A DNA stretch of 64,000 nucleotides, taken from contig VCAZ01000014.1 in assembly GCA_005784505.1 (NCBI GenBank), positions 486,748 to 550,747 on the forward strand, read 5' to 3'. Each line of letters opens with the position of its first letter. Positions within the stretch are counted from its first letter, which is position 1. Made by a program: the position numbers and the translations under genes. Shown here one piece after another: positions 1 through 10,914 of this stretch. The DNA comes from Bagarius yarrelli (Eukaryota; Chordata; Actinopteri; Siluriformes; Sisoridae). The notes beneath the pieces are model-generated. The model saw only the letters and a program-made list of their open reading frames with translations. It was not told where the DNA came from and ran no database searches.

Positions 1-756
1 CACATGTGTATGTTTCTAAAATCGAATAATCTCATGTGACGCTTTTTAGTTTTTAATAGTATTTTTAATTTTACATTTTTTTTTATCTGTTGACGTAATC
101 TCTATAACTGAGCGGTTACTATAGCAACGACTACATTAATGTAAACCTGGGTGCTACTGATAGAGCTGCTGTCACGGAAAACGAATGGATCAACCCCTGC
201 GGACCAATCAGAAGCGGAGATTCGTCCCAGCTTGTTTGACACAAAGGTGGCCGCCAGCGTGTGATTGTCAAGTCAGTGATTTGTATGCACATAAACACTG
301 AGCCACAAATCACTCAGACCGCCTGACAGACAGACAAGACTTTTAGCCTGATGCCAATTCACCTCTTAGACGCTGAAGATTTATTAGGTTCAACTCAAGG
401 AGTCTGGAGTCGGATCGAGCCGCAGATTAGAGCCAGCCGTTAATATAGCTGTGCTAAAGAGAAAGAATTCCTCAAATACCCTGCTTTCTGTTCAGGGTAG
501 TTATTGCACTTCTTCTGTATTCCTTATTCACCCCTTTTGCTATGCAAATAACTCAAACAAGGTTTCCTTCAAAGATCCTTTTCTTCCCACAGAATTCAAG
601 GATTTTTTTTGATCATTTTTGTGCGATCTCTTTTTCCCAAATTTGGTCTATGTCAGTTCCCTAATTCCCGGACACCCACTTCCTGTTAAATTCATTAACA
701 CTTTCCTAACCTCTGCTAATGCTGCATCCCGAAATTTGGAACCTTCACACACATCT
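1..756. other. Non-coding, no repeat recognised
   Basis: AT-rich single-copy-looking DNA. The open frames are short and show no recognisable motif or codon bias. Nothing in this stretch can be supported as a gene. Confidence 0.5.
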
Positions 757-815
757 ATGATGGAAGTAGTAACCTCGTGGTTAAAGCACTGGACTGCTGA
801 TTAGACAAGCATGGG
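757..815 (+). repeat. SINE head fragment (decayed)
   Basis: Resembles the tRNA-like head of the main SINE in this window (GGAAGTAGTAACCTCGTGGTT followed by a 'GGACTGCTGATTAGA' stretch) and stops before box B is complete. It lies about 45 bp upstream of a longer copy in the same orientation. Confidence 0.45.
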
Positions 816-859
816 CTTTATATATATATAAAATTTCCCTGCATTTCCCTGTTTTTTGT

Positions 860-1051
860 GGGAAGTGGTGGCTCTTTGATCAACATGTTAGACTGATTCC
901 TGGAAAATCAAGGTTTGATTCCCAGCACCACCAGATTACCACCTCTGGGCCCCTGAGCAAGGCCCTTAACCCCCAATTGCTCAGTTGTATAGAAAAGATA
1001 AATGTAAATCGCTCCAGATAAGGGCGTCTTCCAAATGCTGTAAATGTAAAT
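860..1051 (+). mobile_element. tRNA-derived SINE, near full length
   Basis: Starts with GGGAAGTGGTGGCTC (box A region), followed by a box B-like GGTTTGATTCC, the conserved body 'GGGCCCCTGAGCAAGGCCC', and a 3' part 'CGCTCCAGATAAGGGCGTC' ending in AAATGCTGTAAATGTAAAT. Many copies of the same element recur in the window in both orientations. It is non-coding and would rely on a LINE in trans for mobility. Confidence 0.88.
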
Positions 1052-1068
1052 CCCTGGACCATTAATCA

Positions 1069-1190
1069 GCCCTGCTGTGGCCCCTGAGCAAGGCCCTTAA
1101 CCCTCAACTGCTCAGTTAGATAAAAAAATAGAGATAAATGCAGGTCACTCTGGATAAGGATGTCTAAACCAATGGCAAATATGAAAATGT
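1069..1190 (+). mobile_element. SINE 3' half
   Basis: Contains 'GGCCCCTGAGCAAGGCCC', a CTCAGTTAGATA stretch and the CACTCTGGATAAGGATGTCT tail. It lacks the tRNA-like head. It lies immediately after a near full-length copy in the same orientation. Confidence 0.8.
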
Positions 1191-2609
1191 GATAAAAAAG
1201 AAAATGCCCCTCCCATCTGGCTGTTTTGTGAAAATTTGACCGGGGTAAAAGCTCTTTCCTTTTTAAACCCCGTTATGTATGTAATTTTTTATCTTATCTG
1301 AAATCAAATCCCAATTATTCCGGACGTAACCACAGGAAACCAATCAGTATCCGTATTTTATTTCTTTCTTTTGTTTACATCACCCAATCCTACACGATTA
1401 GTTCCTTCGCGTCTTTATTTTTTGCCCTTAGACAATTCTTCCTCTATTTTTGCTTTTTTTTTTTTTTTACACAATTTTCCTTTTATCTTCTTTCCTTCAT
1501 CCTTATCTAATTTCTCCTCTTTCAGTTTTTTTTTAATTTCATCTTCATCTTCTTGCAAAAGCTGCAGTCAGTTCTGACGTTTGCCGCCAGGACCGAGCCC
1601 GATGTCATCGAATGGTGATCTCGGCTCCTTTCCTTCGTTAGCGTCAGCTTCGATGCGATTCATCTCGAAAAACTCATCTATTCTACACCCGAAATTCACT
1701 GTGGCTCCTGAAGGACGGAATGCACATCAGCTTCTGCTCTGCTTCACGCTTTTAAGATCATTCTGTCTGTAGAGGAGCCTTCAAAGCGTCCGAGTTCTTC
1801 TTTGAACACATTCAATAATGCGAGAATGTTTTGTTCTCTTCTTAAGATTGAATGAAGACCAGACAAAGAATAGAGTTGTTTATGCCACTAGTTTCTTCTA
1901 TGCATATTTATAAACATTCTTTGGGATATTTTGAGATTTCTATCAATTCTGAGATTTTTTTTTTATTTCTGTTGCAAAGAGATTACAAAGGACGAGGATG
2001 TCTCTCATTACCATATAAATAACCAGGAAGAACTGAGTGACTGTATGATCAATATTCTGGCTGTGATCGAGAGACCGAGGAGGAATTGAACATCATTTTG
2101 ATTACAGATCTTCTTTATTGGTTTCCGGGAGGGTGAAATCAGAAATAAGCAGGGTTACTGACCCTTTGGGGGTAAGATAATGCCCCCAGGTTCCAATAGT
2201 CTTTGTGGCAGTTATTTTTAAAAGACCTCTCGGCTCTGAGGATTAAACCGGCCGTATCGATCCGGCTCGTAAAGCCTTTTATTGGCACCAATATTCAATT
2301 CTGGTAAAAAATGGGTCATTTGAGCGGGTTATCGGAGAACCTCTGGTGCATCTCAGAAGCGTGTTTACAGCCTCGGATCTTCAACACTGAGTTCTAATTG
2401 TTTATCCTTACAGAACGTTGTGTTGCAAGCTTTTTGGAATATTTCTGTAGTTTGGATTTTTGGCTTGACTACTTCTCAACTTCCTAAAACACTACATCTC
2501 TGAGGACTTTCATTCTCTGAGGAGAAGCTTGATGCAGTAACATACAGTACAAATGACCAGTTCCAAGTAGAATGTCTGGGAATCCAGAACTGTAACCCAG
2601 TCACTAAAA
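1191..2609. other. Non-coding, mostly unique DNA
   Basis: Contains a T/C-rich stretch at about 1420-1560 and otherwise no recognisable element. Short frames such as 1581-1772 show no homology I can recognise and no splice context. Confidence 0.4.
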
Positions 2610-2759
2610 CATTTACATTTACAGCATTTGGCAGACGCCCTTATCCAGAGCGACCTACATCTCTAAGCAATTGGGGTTAAGGGCCTTTCTCAGGGGCCCA
2701 CAGTGGTGGTCTTTCTGGTATCAGTCCAAGACCTTAACCACTAAGCCACCACTTCCCTA
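2610..2759 (-). mobile_element. tRNA-derived SINE, internally shortened
   Basis: Reverse-complement copy: TTTACAGCATTTGGCAGACG at the low-coordinate end, 'CAGGGGCCCA' in the middle and 'CCACCACTTCCC' at the high end. Part of the central T-rich linker is missing. Confidence 0.85.
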
Positions 2760-3087
2760 TAAAACCTATACTGTTGCTAGATCCTTGGGTCCAAAGATGC
2801 TTTCATGGTTTCTTGGTAGATCTGTTAAGAAACCACATGAGTAAATAGGGGCACCTTCAGAAAAACGTTTCAAGTAAAACCACGTTAGACATTTTGGACT
2901 ATTAATCACCTAAATAATTTTTGAGGAACTTTTTCTAAAGTTGCCTGTTGTAGTGAGACAAATACAGCTGATGTATTTGTTCTTTTCTCTTTTTATCACA
3001 ACATTCACTTTATTTTAAAGTAAACTGCAGTGAATTGAATGACAGCATGAGAAAATGCTGAGATTTACTCTGGAGAAATTACTCTTG

Positions 3088-3248
3088 CAGGGGTCCCCAG
3101 ACTCAGTCCTGCAGAGTTTAGCTTAAACTTACCTCCACACACCTGCCTGCAAGTTTTATATATACTGAGCAAGACCTTGATTAGCTAGTTCTAGTGTGTT
3201 TGATTAGGGTTAGACAAGAACGCCGCCCTTCGGGACCAAGTTTAGTAA
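3088..3248 (+). mobile_element. Palindromic MITE-like element
   Basis: Begins CAGGGGTCCCCAGACTCAGT and contains 'CTGCAGAGTTTAGCTTAAAC', 'CACACACCTGCCTG', 'AAGACCTTGATTAGCT' and 'GTGTGTTTGATTAGGGTT'. It ends with a degraded inverted copy of its start (GGGACCAAGTTTAGTA). This layout matches a very common teleost non-autonomous DNA element, usually assigned to hAT-like families. The family assignment is from memory of the motif order. Confidence 0.65.
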
Positions 3249-3534
3249 CTCTCCTAAAGGGAAGGCCAGAAAAAGGCAAAATGTGATGAGATATTTTTGG
3301 CAGAAACTTTAGCTCATGGCTCTTCAAAGATTCACAAAAATGATTATGTGGCCCGTGACTCAAAATTGAACTAAAGTTTTCACAAAGAATATCTCGAATT
3401 TGAGTTTTAATGCAACCTGCAAACTTTAATCTCATATCAAAAGCTACTGGTCACAATTCTGTTTGGATATAAATGTATGCATGCTGGATATTATCTATAA
3501 TCACACACACACTGATCTCACTTAGATGTGGATG

Positions 3535-3772
3535 GGTTCCACCATGAGTCTGGTTTCTCTCAGGGTTTCTTCCTGATATTAACTCAGATTTTTTTATGCC
3601 TCTGCTACTGCAACTTATATTATACTTATATTATAAATTTTATAATATAAGTATAAACAAGTACAATATATATATAATATAATATAATATAAGTTTTTAC
3701 ATGGTATTTTTTACCCTGCTGCTTGGAGACAATGTCTATTGTTTAAAAAGTGCTATACAACTACAATTACAT
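3535..3772 (+). repeat. Dispersed teleost repeat, copy 1
   Basis: Carries the ordered landmarks 'TTTCTCTCAGGGTTTCTTCC' and 'GCTGCTTGGAGACAATGTCT' followed by AAAAGTGCTATACAA. These are the two ends of a repeat common in fish genomes. The middle is AT-rich and diverged (TATAATATAA runs at 3615-3695). A related copy lies at 11575-11785. Confidence 0.6.
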
Positions 3773-4529
3773 GAAACAAAATCAAACATTTTGCACAGTG
3801 TGGACAGGTGGTGCAGTAAAATAATAGTAGTTACAACAAAGCACAATGTAAAATAATCTATAAAACTATAACGGTAAAAAGATTAATTAAAAAATGTTTG
3901 TATTTTACCTAAAACTTTGATTAAAATTATCTTATTATTTCAGTCTACGGTACAATCTTGGTATTTTAAGGTGGCACATTTTTATCCTGGTGTCTCATCA
4001 TTTTAGTCATCTTGTTTTTGACTTTTCCGCAAAACTGTAAGCTTAATTTCTTTATTTTATAACACTTTTTAAAGTAACCAGTCCAAACATTTCTTTAGTA
4101 AAAATAACTTTAGCAATTCTTTTGGGAAAATAAATGTAATTAGCATTTTAAAATGATTTATATTTTTACTGTGATGAAAAATCCCCAGTTTGTAAAGGAC
4201 ATTGCAACATGTTTTCCTGCTGCATGACTGAACCACAGCCATAAACAAACCTGTAAGCTCTTGGATTTGGAAGTGTGCTGTAATTGCCCCCTCTGAGGAC
4301 CGGATTTATCAGCATGTTTGCTAACCTTATCCTGGATGTTGGTGGGCAAACAATGACAAGCCACTCAATTTACGCATAATTTAGTTTTTAATGTAAGTGA
4401 TTTAATACATCACCACTTCCAAATTAGCAGCTGTTGCTCTCGTATATCACCTTAATTAATATCCCGCTTTTTCAGCGTATCTGTAAAGCGTCTGTATTCT
4501 CAGAGCTCTCTGCTTCTTGTAAGCATCAT
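3773..4529. other. AT-rich non-coding DNA
   Basis: No repeat or coding signal recognised. The 68-codon minus-strand frame at 4158-4364 lacks any recognisable motif. Confidence 0.4.
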
Positions 4530-4556
4530 TGTGTGTGTGTGTGTGTGTGTGTGTGT
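4530..4556. repeat. (GT)n microsatellite
   Basis: Perfect GT repeat of about 13 units. Confidence 0.95.
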
Positions 4557-4784
4557 ATGCAGCTATTGCAGCTATCTATCTGTACATAAAAATGCATGCC
4601 TGCTGTATTATTGTCTGGTTTATACGTGAACTTGTGAACTCTGGAGATTTTAGCTGCACAGGTAGAATGAATAATATTTTCGGGGGAAGTTGTGTGTCCT
4701 GGTGTGTGGACGTTTTCTTACACTTTCCAGCCCTGTTGGTCACCTTGAAGGTCTATGGTTAGAGACCAAATCTCGTTTGTCTTA

Positions 4785-5720
4785 GTTACGTCCCAGGATT
4801 TCCTCTGGGTTCTCCGGTGTTTATCCCAAGAGCAATACCCCCTGGAGCTATGCTCCTGTTAGGGTCACCCATAATGGTATGGACAAGGTGGAGGTTCCAC
4901 GAAAAAGAGCAATCCAACCAAGATCTCATCGGAGGTGCAGGTGGTGGATAGTGACTGGTCTTACTGGTGCATTACAATGGCTGGGCAGGCAGATGAAGGC
5001 TACAGCATAAAAGGGCCTCAAGTAGTCTTAGACTCCATGCCACTGAATTCTGCCCGCTTTAAGTCATATGAATACCAGAAAGTTATGACAGGGGCAGAAG
5101 TGTGTGATCTGGAGGCTCCTAATTATAAATTGGCACATAGGCAATGAGTGCTAGACTCAGTCATTGGGCTCTTGTAATAAACCGGAAAAAGTCCTTTGTA
5201 AGTTGCACCCTTGACTGGGCATGCCTTATTAGGTTCCTTTTTTGTCATACCATGTGGGTAAGGGGTAGAAAAGCTGCTTTGAAAATAGCCTGCCTCAAAC
5301 CTCCTGACTGGATTACTGCATCCAGAGGGATCCTCATTTATCATGCTGCAGAAATAAAGCAACAGCATCACAAGTAAAAAGATAAAAAGGTCAACCATCA
5401 TCAACAATTACCTGTCTGTCATTTCCACATTGCACCAAACTATGCAAAGTGGCTTTTACAGCCAGCTGAAGTCCCACAAATAGACCCAAAAGAGAGGACA
5501 GCCATACTTGTTTTGAGTGACCACCGATGATGATGATAATGATAATGATGTGTGTGAATAGGATTGTGCCCTTTGATTGGTTAGCACCCTGTCCAGAATG
5601 TTGTCTTCTTTGTTAGAACCCTGTCCAGGGTGTCCTCTACCTTGTATCTGGTTCCCTTAAAACAGATCGTGACCCTGTAATTGGTTGGCACCCTGTCCAG
5701 GTTGTTTCCTGCTATGCATC
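4785..5720 (+). repeat. Fragments of a teleost dispersed repeat flanking unknown DNA
   Basis: At 4795-4830 'TTTCCTCTGGGTTCTCCGGT' and at 5560-5720 three decayed blocks containing 'GGTTAGCACCCTGTCCAG' resemble parts of a repeat that often ends in GGAT microsatellites (better copy at 29155-29355). The stretch between (4840-5560) includes a 70-codon open frame at 4935-5147, which I do not recognise and do not call a gene. Confidence 0.45.
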
Positions 5721-5734
5721 TTTGCATAAAAAGT

Positions 5735-5860
5735 GGGAAAGTGGTAGCTAAGAGGTTCAGGTGTTAGACAAAGATCATGGGTTTAAAATCCCAGCACCAC
5801 CAAGCTGGGTTAAATTACTCTGGATAAAGACAACTGCCAAACCAAAGAAATTTAAATGTT
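5735..5860 (+). mobile_element. SINE with internal deletion
   Basis: Head GGGAAAGTGGTAGCTAAGAG, box B-like region, 'CCCAGCACCACCAAGCTG', then a jump to 'TTACTCTGGATAAAGACAAC'. The GGGCCC-containing body is deleted. Confidence 0.75.
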
Positions 5861-5878
5861 AAGGATACGGAAGATAAA

Positions 5879-5910
5879 TAGACAGACAGACAGATAGATA
5901 GATAGATGGA
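5879..5910. repeat. (GACA)n(GATA)n microsatellite
   Basis: Compound tetranucleotide repeat ending in GATGGA. Confidence 0.9.
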
Positions 5911-6719
5911 ATAAAGTTAAGATAAAATCTTTTTACAAACAAGAAGTGGTGGGGACAAAATTGAGCATTTCACAGCCTATCAGTATGATTACTCAGCAGG
6001 AACGCACTATTCTTATAACATACTGTTCTATAAGCTAAAGCCCATCCTCCTGATTTGGGGCAGTAGACTTTTAACTGCCTTCTGGTGCACTATAACAGTA
6101 TGGAAGTGCATAAAGCATAGATATGACCTCTCGTAACACGGGGTGATGAAAAAGCAGCCAGAACAGCAGAGGGAGTGGAGAAAGGATTCAGAAACCTTCC
6201 CCCTTTTAGTCAAAACTGATCGTAATCCGTGTTCATTGAATGTGAGGCAGATAAAGAGTCAGCTAGTCGATTCCAGTATCTTATCCTTTACTCCGATCTG
6301 TGCTTTCTCAAAGGGCAAGAAGACTCATTCTACACATATTCTTACTAATAACCTTCCAAGTAGCCATCCACAATTTGATTTTATTGCTTCCCCTTTTTCA
6401 TAACAGAAAATATCAAGGAGAATAAGTGTTTATGCACAATGTAAAATGGTGTATCAGAAACTACTGTAAAGAAAGTTGTGCATGTTTAGCAATAGGAATT
6501 AGCAATTAGCAATTGTCTTTTGATGAATGATCCATCAGCATTTGGTGTTGGTTCTCAGTGTATTTCAGGTTCACATTTCTGTATCTCAGCTATATTTTGG
6601 AATCTGAGTCCTTTGTTTTGTATTCTTTCTTTTGAAATCCATGTAGAACATTTGTCTAGGTTCCTTCAATTCCTTTCGTTTCATTGTATTTATCTGTTTT
6701 ACTCTTGATTCATTTGTTT
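5911..6719. other. Non-coding DNA, nothing recognised
   Basis: No element or exon structure is evident. The 86-codon frame at 6143-6403 has no recognisable domain. Confidence 0.4.
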
Positions 6720-6865
6720 TAAAGTGGTAGCTTGGTGGTTAAATTATGTAGGTTTGTTTCCCACTAATTTTCACCAGTGGGCCTTTGATCCTCTACTGCT
6801 CACTTGTATAAAACAAATAAATGTAAGTTGCGCTTAATAAAGGTGTCTGCTTAAGGGCAAAAATG
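6720..6865 (+). mobile_element. SINE, diverged
   Basis: AAAGTGGTAGCTTGGTGGTT head, a shortened body with 'AGTGGGCCTTTGATCC' and the tail 'AAATGTAAGTTGCGC'. It is the first of three consecutive same-strand copies. Confidence 0.7.
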
Positions 6866-6867
6866 TG

Positions 6868-7020
6868 TTCAGTCGTAGATTCAATTCCCAGCACCACCAA
6901 GCTGCCACTGCTGGGCCCTTGAGCAAAACCTATATAACCCTCAATGGCTTAAATGGAATAAAAATTAAGATAAATGTGAGTCTCTCTGGATAAGTTAAAT
7001 GTCAGAAATATAAATGTAAT
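6868..7020 (+). mobile_element. SINE lacking its 5' head
   Basis: Starts near box B (GATTCAATTCCCAGCACCAC) and continues through 'CTGCTGGGCCCTTGAGCAAA' to 'TCTCTCTGGATAAG' and AAATGTAAT. Confidence 0.78.
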
Positions 7021-7025
7021 ATTTT

Positions 7026-7117
7026 TGGAAGTGGTAGATCGGTGGTTAAGGTGTTGGATTTCTGTTTAAAAGATTGAAGGTTCAATTCCCAGCCCCCACC
7101 AAGGTGCCACATTAGTG
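7026..7117 (+). mobile_element. SINE 5' fragment
   Basis: GGAAGTGGTAGATCGGTGGT head with the box B-like GGTTCAATTCCCAG. It is truncated after the CCACC stretch. Confidence 0.75.
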
Positions 7118-7334
7118 ACAGTTGTTGCTACCTAAAATAGAACATTTAGTAACCTTTTAGCAATGTTCTGAAACTCGTATGGTTTGAAACTTTATGGTTG
7201 GTTCTTTGACCTGAGCATTGGGTCGACGTGGAGTGCATGATGAATAATGGATGACAATGGAAGGTGGAAGGTGTTGTAAAGTAGCCAGAACCTGCGTCGT
7301 ACTGCGTGAGCATGTCTCCTGCACTTCCTTTTCT

Positions 7335-9200
7335 TTTTGCTACTCTGTAAAGATAAATAATTTTTTCTGGACTAATGAGGATGGTGAGCCATGTTTAATG
7401 TGCAAAGATGCATAATGATAAGGTAGTGCAAAGTACAGAAGTGGCAGTGCAGTAGTAATTAAAATACTGTATATCAGCTGTTCAGTGCAGAAACAGCCAC
7501 AGGAAAGAAGCTGTTTTTCAGTCTGTTTATGCGGCTCTGAGGCATCGGTAGCGTCTGCCTGATGCACTGGGAAGAGTGAACAGTCCGTGGTTGGGGTGAG
7601 AGGGATCTTTGATTATGCCTCTCGCCCTTTGCAGACAGCGTTTTTTGTGTATGTTGTCCAGGGTGGGTAGCTGAGTGCCGATGATTCGTTGGGCGGTTTT
7701 CACCACCCTCTGAATGGCTGTCTGAAGCAGTGCAGCTGCTGTACCATACTGAGATGCAGTTTGTGAGGATGCTCTCGATGGTACTGCAGTAAAAGTTCTT
7801 CAGTATCCTGTTGCTGAGATGGGACTTAAGTCTTATATTAAGTCTTATACATCTAATATAGGCGCTGTTGTGCCTTTTTGACCAGGAAAGAAGAGTTCAG
7901 AGACCAGGTGAGATCCTCAGAGATGTGGATTCCTAGGAACTTGAAGCTAGGTACACGCTCAACAGCCGCTCCGTTGATGTGTGTTGGAGGATGAGTGTGA
8001 TTGCTAGCTCGTCTGAAATCCACAATGACCTCCTTTGTCTTCTTAGTGTTGAGTTCCAGGTTATTGTCCTCACACCATGCTGCCAGGTGCTGGATCTCCT
8101 CCCTGTAGTGACCTCAGCCAACTGCTGCGCGCATGCTCTGAGTACGCAGCCAGGGATGCCATCAGGGCCAGCTGCCTTTCTACCATTCACCCTTCCCAGG
8201 GTAGCACACACTTCAGAGATGGAGAGCGAGAGTGGCTGCTCACCTGGTGACGGCTCTGTTTTGAGCATAGGCGCTATGTTCCCTTTTTCAAAGCGAGTAT
8301 AGAAGTGGTTAAGCTCGTCGGAGAGTGAGGCAGAGCTGGTTGGAGGTGTTCTGTTGGGTGGTTTGCGGTCAGTAATAGCCTGTATTCCCTGCCACATGCG
8401 TCGGGGGTCAGCAGAGATGAAGTGCTCCTCGATCTGCTGTTTGTATTCGTGTTTGGAAGATTCCCCTCCTCAGATCGTCTCTGGTGACATTGTAGGCCTC
8501 CCGGTCTCCAGACCTGAAGGTGGTGTTGCGTGCTTTGAGCAGGAGACGGACCTCACGGTTCATCCAGGGCTTCTGATTGGGGAACACTTTGATCTTCTTA
8601 TTTGTAGTCACCAAATCCACACACTTATTGATGTAATCAAGGACAGCAGTGGTGTAAGTGTTGATATTGGTGACTGGATCTGTAGTGGCCTGTGCAGCAA
8701 ATTCACTCCAGTCGGTATGTGTGAACTGCTGTTGGAGAGCAGTGTCAGCCCCATCCATCCAAACTTTAACAGTCCTGATTGTGGGTTTCACACTTTTAAT
8801 GACTGGACAGTACTTGGGCAACAGGAACAATGAAAGATGTTCTAATTGTCCGAGGTGGGGGAGAGGTGTGACTCTGTAAGCATCGGCCACACTTGTGTAT
8901 ACATGATCTAGAGTTTTTTGTCCTCCTAGTGAAACAGGAGACATTTTGTTGGAATTTCGGCAGAAACACATCTTAAATTGCAGTGATTGAAATCCCCAGC
9001 GACGACAAAGGCTCCATCAGGATGCACTGTCTGCAGCTTGTTGATAGCAGAGCTTGGTTCTTCCATAGCTGTGCTAGCCTTTGCATCCAGGGGGGCATAC
9101 ACTGCTGCTATCACCACACAGACATGTGAACTCATGTGGTAAATAAAATGGTCTGCATTTAATGATCAGGTATTCAAGATCAGCAGAGCAGTGAGAAGAA
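7335..9200 (-). pseudogene. Broken L2/CR1/Rex1-type LINE (endonuclease-reverse transcriptase)
   Basis: Reading down the minus strand: an AP-endonuclease-like part with 'KCRPFYLPHEF' at ~9150-9120 and 'AGDFNHCNLR' near 9000; then 'HLGQLEHLSLFLLPKY' and 'FPNQKPWMNREVRLLLKARN' (~8870-8500); the start of the RT domain with 'NGRKAAGPDGIPG' (~8190-8150); and C-terminal parts 'KFLGIHISEDLTWSL' (~7930-7890), 'LKNFYCSTIESILTNCISVW' (~7800-7745) and 'RINRLKNSFFPVAVSALNS' (~7535-7480). Frames change several times and stops interrupt it. At about 8105-8112 the RT start joins directly to the region that follows the catalytic palm, so the segment that should hold the Y/FADD motif is absent. The element is therefore an internally deleted, dead copy. 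The family name is from motif recognition, not a database search. Confidence 0.88.
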
Positions 9201-9219
9201 ACAGTGACAGTGCACCATG

Positions 9220-9417
9220 TTTTACATTTGCAGCGTTTGGCAGACGCCCTTATCCAGAGAGCGACTTACAGTATTCCTTGTTATACAACTGAGCAATTGG
9301 GGGTTAAGGGCCTTGCTCAGGGGTCCAGCAGTGGTGGTGGCTTGCCGGAGCTGGGAATCGAACCCACAACCTTCGGGTTGGTAATCCAACACCTTAACCA
9401 TGAGCCACCACTTCCCT
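9220..9417 (-). mobile_element. tRNA-derived SINE nested in the LINE
   Basis: Good full-length reverse-strand copy, from TTTACATTTGCAGCGTTTGG through 'AAGGGCCTTGCTCAGGGGTC' and the box B complement 'GGAATCGAACCC' to 'GAGCCACCACTTCCC'. It separates the LINE 5' end (9419-9539) from the rest of the minus-strand LINE. Confidence 0.9.
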
Positions 9418-9418
9418 C

Positions 9419-9539
9419 CAGGGCCCGAACATTGGCTAGGAAAATACTAGGAAACGCTAGGAAAATACTAGGAAACGCTGTCCACTGTGGGTTTAGCTTC
9501 AGTTTAACCCGGATTCCTCCGCATTTTTCCTCGTTTCTG
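9419..9539 (-). pseudogene. LINE 5' end, left arm of palindrome
   Basis: On the minus strand this reads as a LINE leader ending in codons for 'LANVRAL', the start of the endonuclease domain, and is cut off there by the SINE. It includes a 21-bp tandem duplication (9435-9455 and 9456-9476). It is the inverted partner of 9574-9675. Confidence 0.75.
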
Positions 9540-9573
9540 TTTACGGTCTCGGCGTCTGCGCCAGCGCCGGACG

Positions 9574-9745
9574 CAGAAATGAGGAAAATACGGAGGAATC
9601 CGGGTTAAACTGAAGCTAAAACCCATATCGGACAGCGTTTTCCTAGTATTTTCCTCGCCAATGTTTGGTCCCTGGCGAATAAACTGGATGAACTCAGGAT
9701 CTGGACCCTCACACAGAGACTGATAACGGACTGCAACATTATGGT
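9574..9745 (+). pseudogene. LINE 5' end in the opposite orientation, truncated
   Basis: On the plus strand it repeats the leader of the left arm, then encodes 'LANVWSLANKLDELR' and 'ITDCNIM' (9652-9744), the start of the same type of LINE endonuclease. It stops abruptly at unrelated AT-rich DNA. Two LINE 5' ends therefore face away from each other around a ~34-bp spacer at 9540-9573. Confidence 0.75.
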
Positions 9746-10111
9746 CTTTAATATAAATTATCACAAATTTATAATTTCATTTTTAATGTATAGATCATTT
9801 ATTTGTTTCTACAATCGATTCATAATACAACAACACAAAAATTATACAACACATAGCAAGAAGACACAAACCTGTAAGAGAAGCGGAGGACATTTGAATG
9901 TACCAGTGGAACCTTTATAACTTTTCACCTTGGAAATTGAATTTTTTCAAAGAAGTTTGCATTGGCATACGCAGCCTTTATATCATACAAACGAGTCGAA
10001 CTAAAATCACGTTAAATTTACTGACAGGTACATATACCGAAGCATTTCAAAACTTGTTTGCATAAGTGGAAAGCCATTCGAGGCAAGTTTACAAATTTTA
10101 GTCTATTTTTT
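9746..10111. other. AT-rich non-coding DNA
   Basis: No recognisable element. Confidence 0.4.
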
Positions 10112-10480
10112 CTGTCATGATTCCGCCCTCCCACCAGCAGAGGGCGCTGTCCCCCGAGTATCTGACTTCCTGTTTGTTTTTTCTCCATACAAGCCTGTCT
10201 ATTGTCTAGAGTATGTATTGTTCGTTATGCGACATACCAAGAGTTTTTCTCTCTGTGTCTCTGTGTCTCAGTGTCTCTGTGTCTCTGTACTCCCGGTATC
10301 TGAACTCTTCTCGGTTTTTTTAGTTTCACGTTTTGGTCTAGTGTTTTGGATTTGTTTGCTTGGACTGTGTTTGATTTCCGTGTACTGTCTTTTGCCCGTG
10401 TTATGACTACTCTTCTGAACTGCCCTCTCGTGTTTAATACAACTCTGTTCTGCAACATGGTTTCGACTTCGTCTACTGCT
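10112..10480 (+). mobile_element. LTR-like relic (possible solo LTR)
   Basis: Begins TGTCATGATTCCGCCCTCCC, followed by 'CACCAGCAGAGGGCGCTGTC' and 'CTTCCTGTTTG', repeated TGTCTCTG, and a T-rich 'TTGTTTGCTTGGACTGTGTT' part. The TGTCATG start, CTTCCTG motif and promoter-like CT/TG-rich middle recall LTRs of fish retrotransposons. No internal coding region or second LTR is seen. Confidence 0.4.
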
Positions 10481-10914
10481 TCACATTTTCACATTTTTTT
10501 TTCTGTTTAGCCTTTATATGCAAAAATACGATTATAGTGTTTAGTATTGGTAGTGTTGGTAATATTATTGAGTGGCTGGAATGAATTATTTGTATTTACA
10601 TTATTTCTTATGGGAAAGTTTGTAATGCAGTACGTTTTTTCCTTAAGAACTCACCTTTAGAATCAATTAAATTTGTATTAGAGCTGTTGGATCAAAGCTA
10701 TTTCTCTAGCTGGTCTTCTAGCGAAAGGTGATCTATACCTGTGACCAGTAGGGAGAGGAAAGAAATACTGACGGATTGGGTAGATTTAGGATTGAATATG
10801 CTTTCCGGTTCATAACAAAATCATGAATCATTTTAACTGGCCAGATGAATCATTTTTCCTGCCAGATTAGAATCCAGTGACTGGGAAATCTGCTGAGCGG
10901 CTGATCCTGTTCAT
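10481..10914. other. Non-coding DNA, nothing recognised
   Basis: AT-rich with no clear repeat or exon. Confidence 0.35.

Noticed and set aside
4935..5147. 70-codon plus-strand frame without low complexity
   Set aside because: Non-repetitive, but no motif, no splice signals and flanked by repeat fragments. It may be a piece of an unnamed element.
8354..8833. 159-codon plus-strand ORF
   Set aside because: It is the antisense of the minus-strand LINE, whose motifs are recognisable on the other strand.
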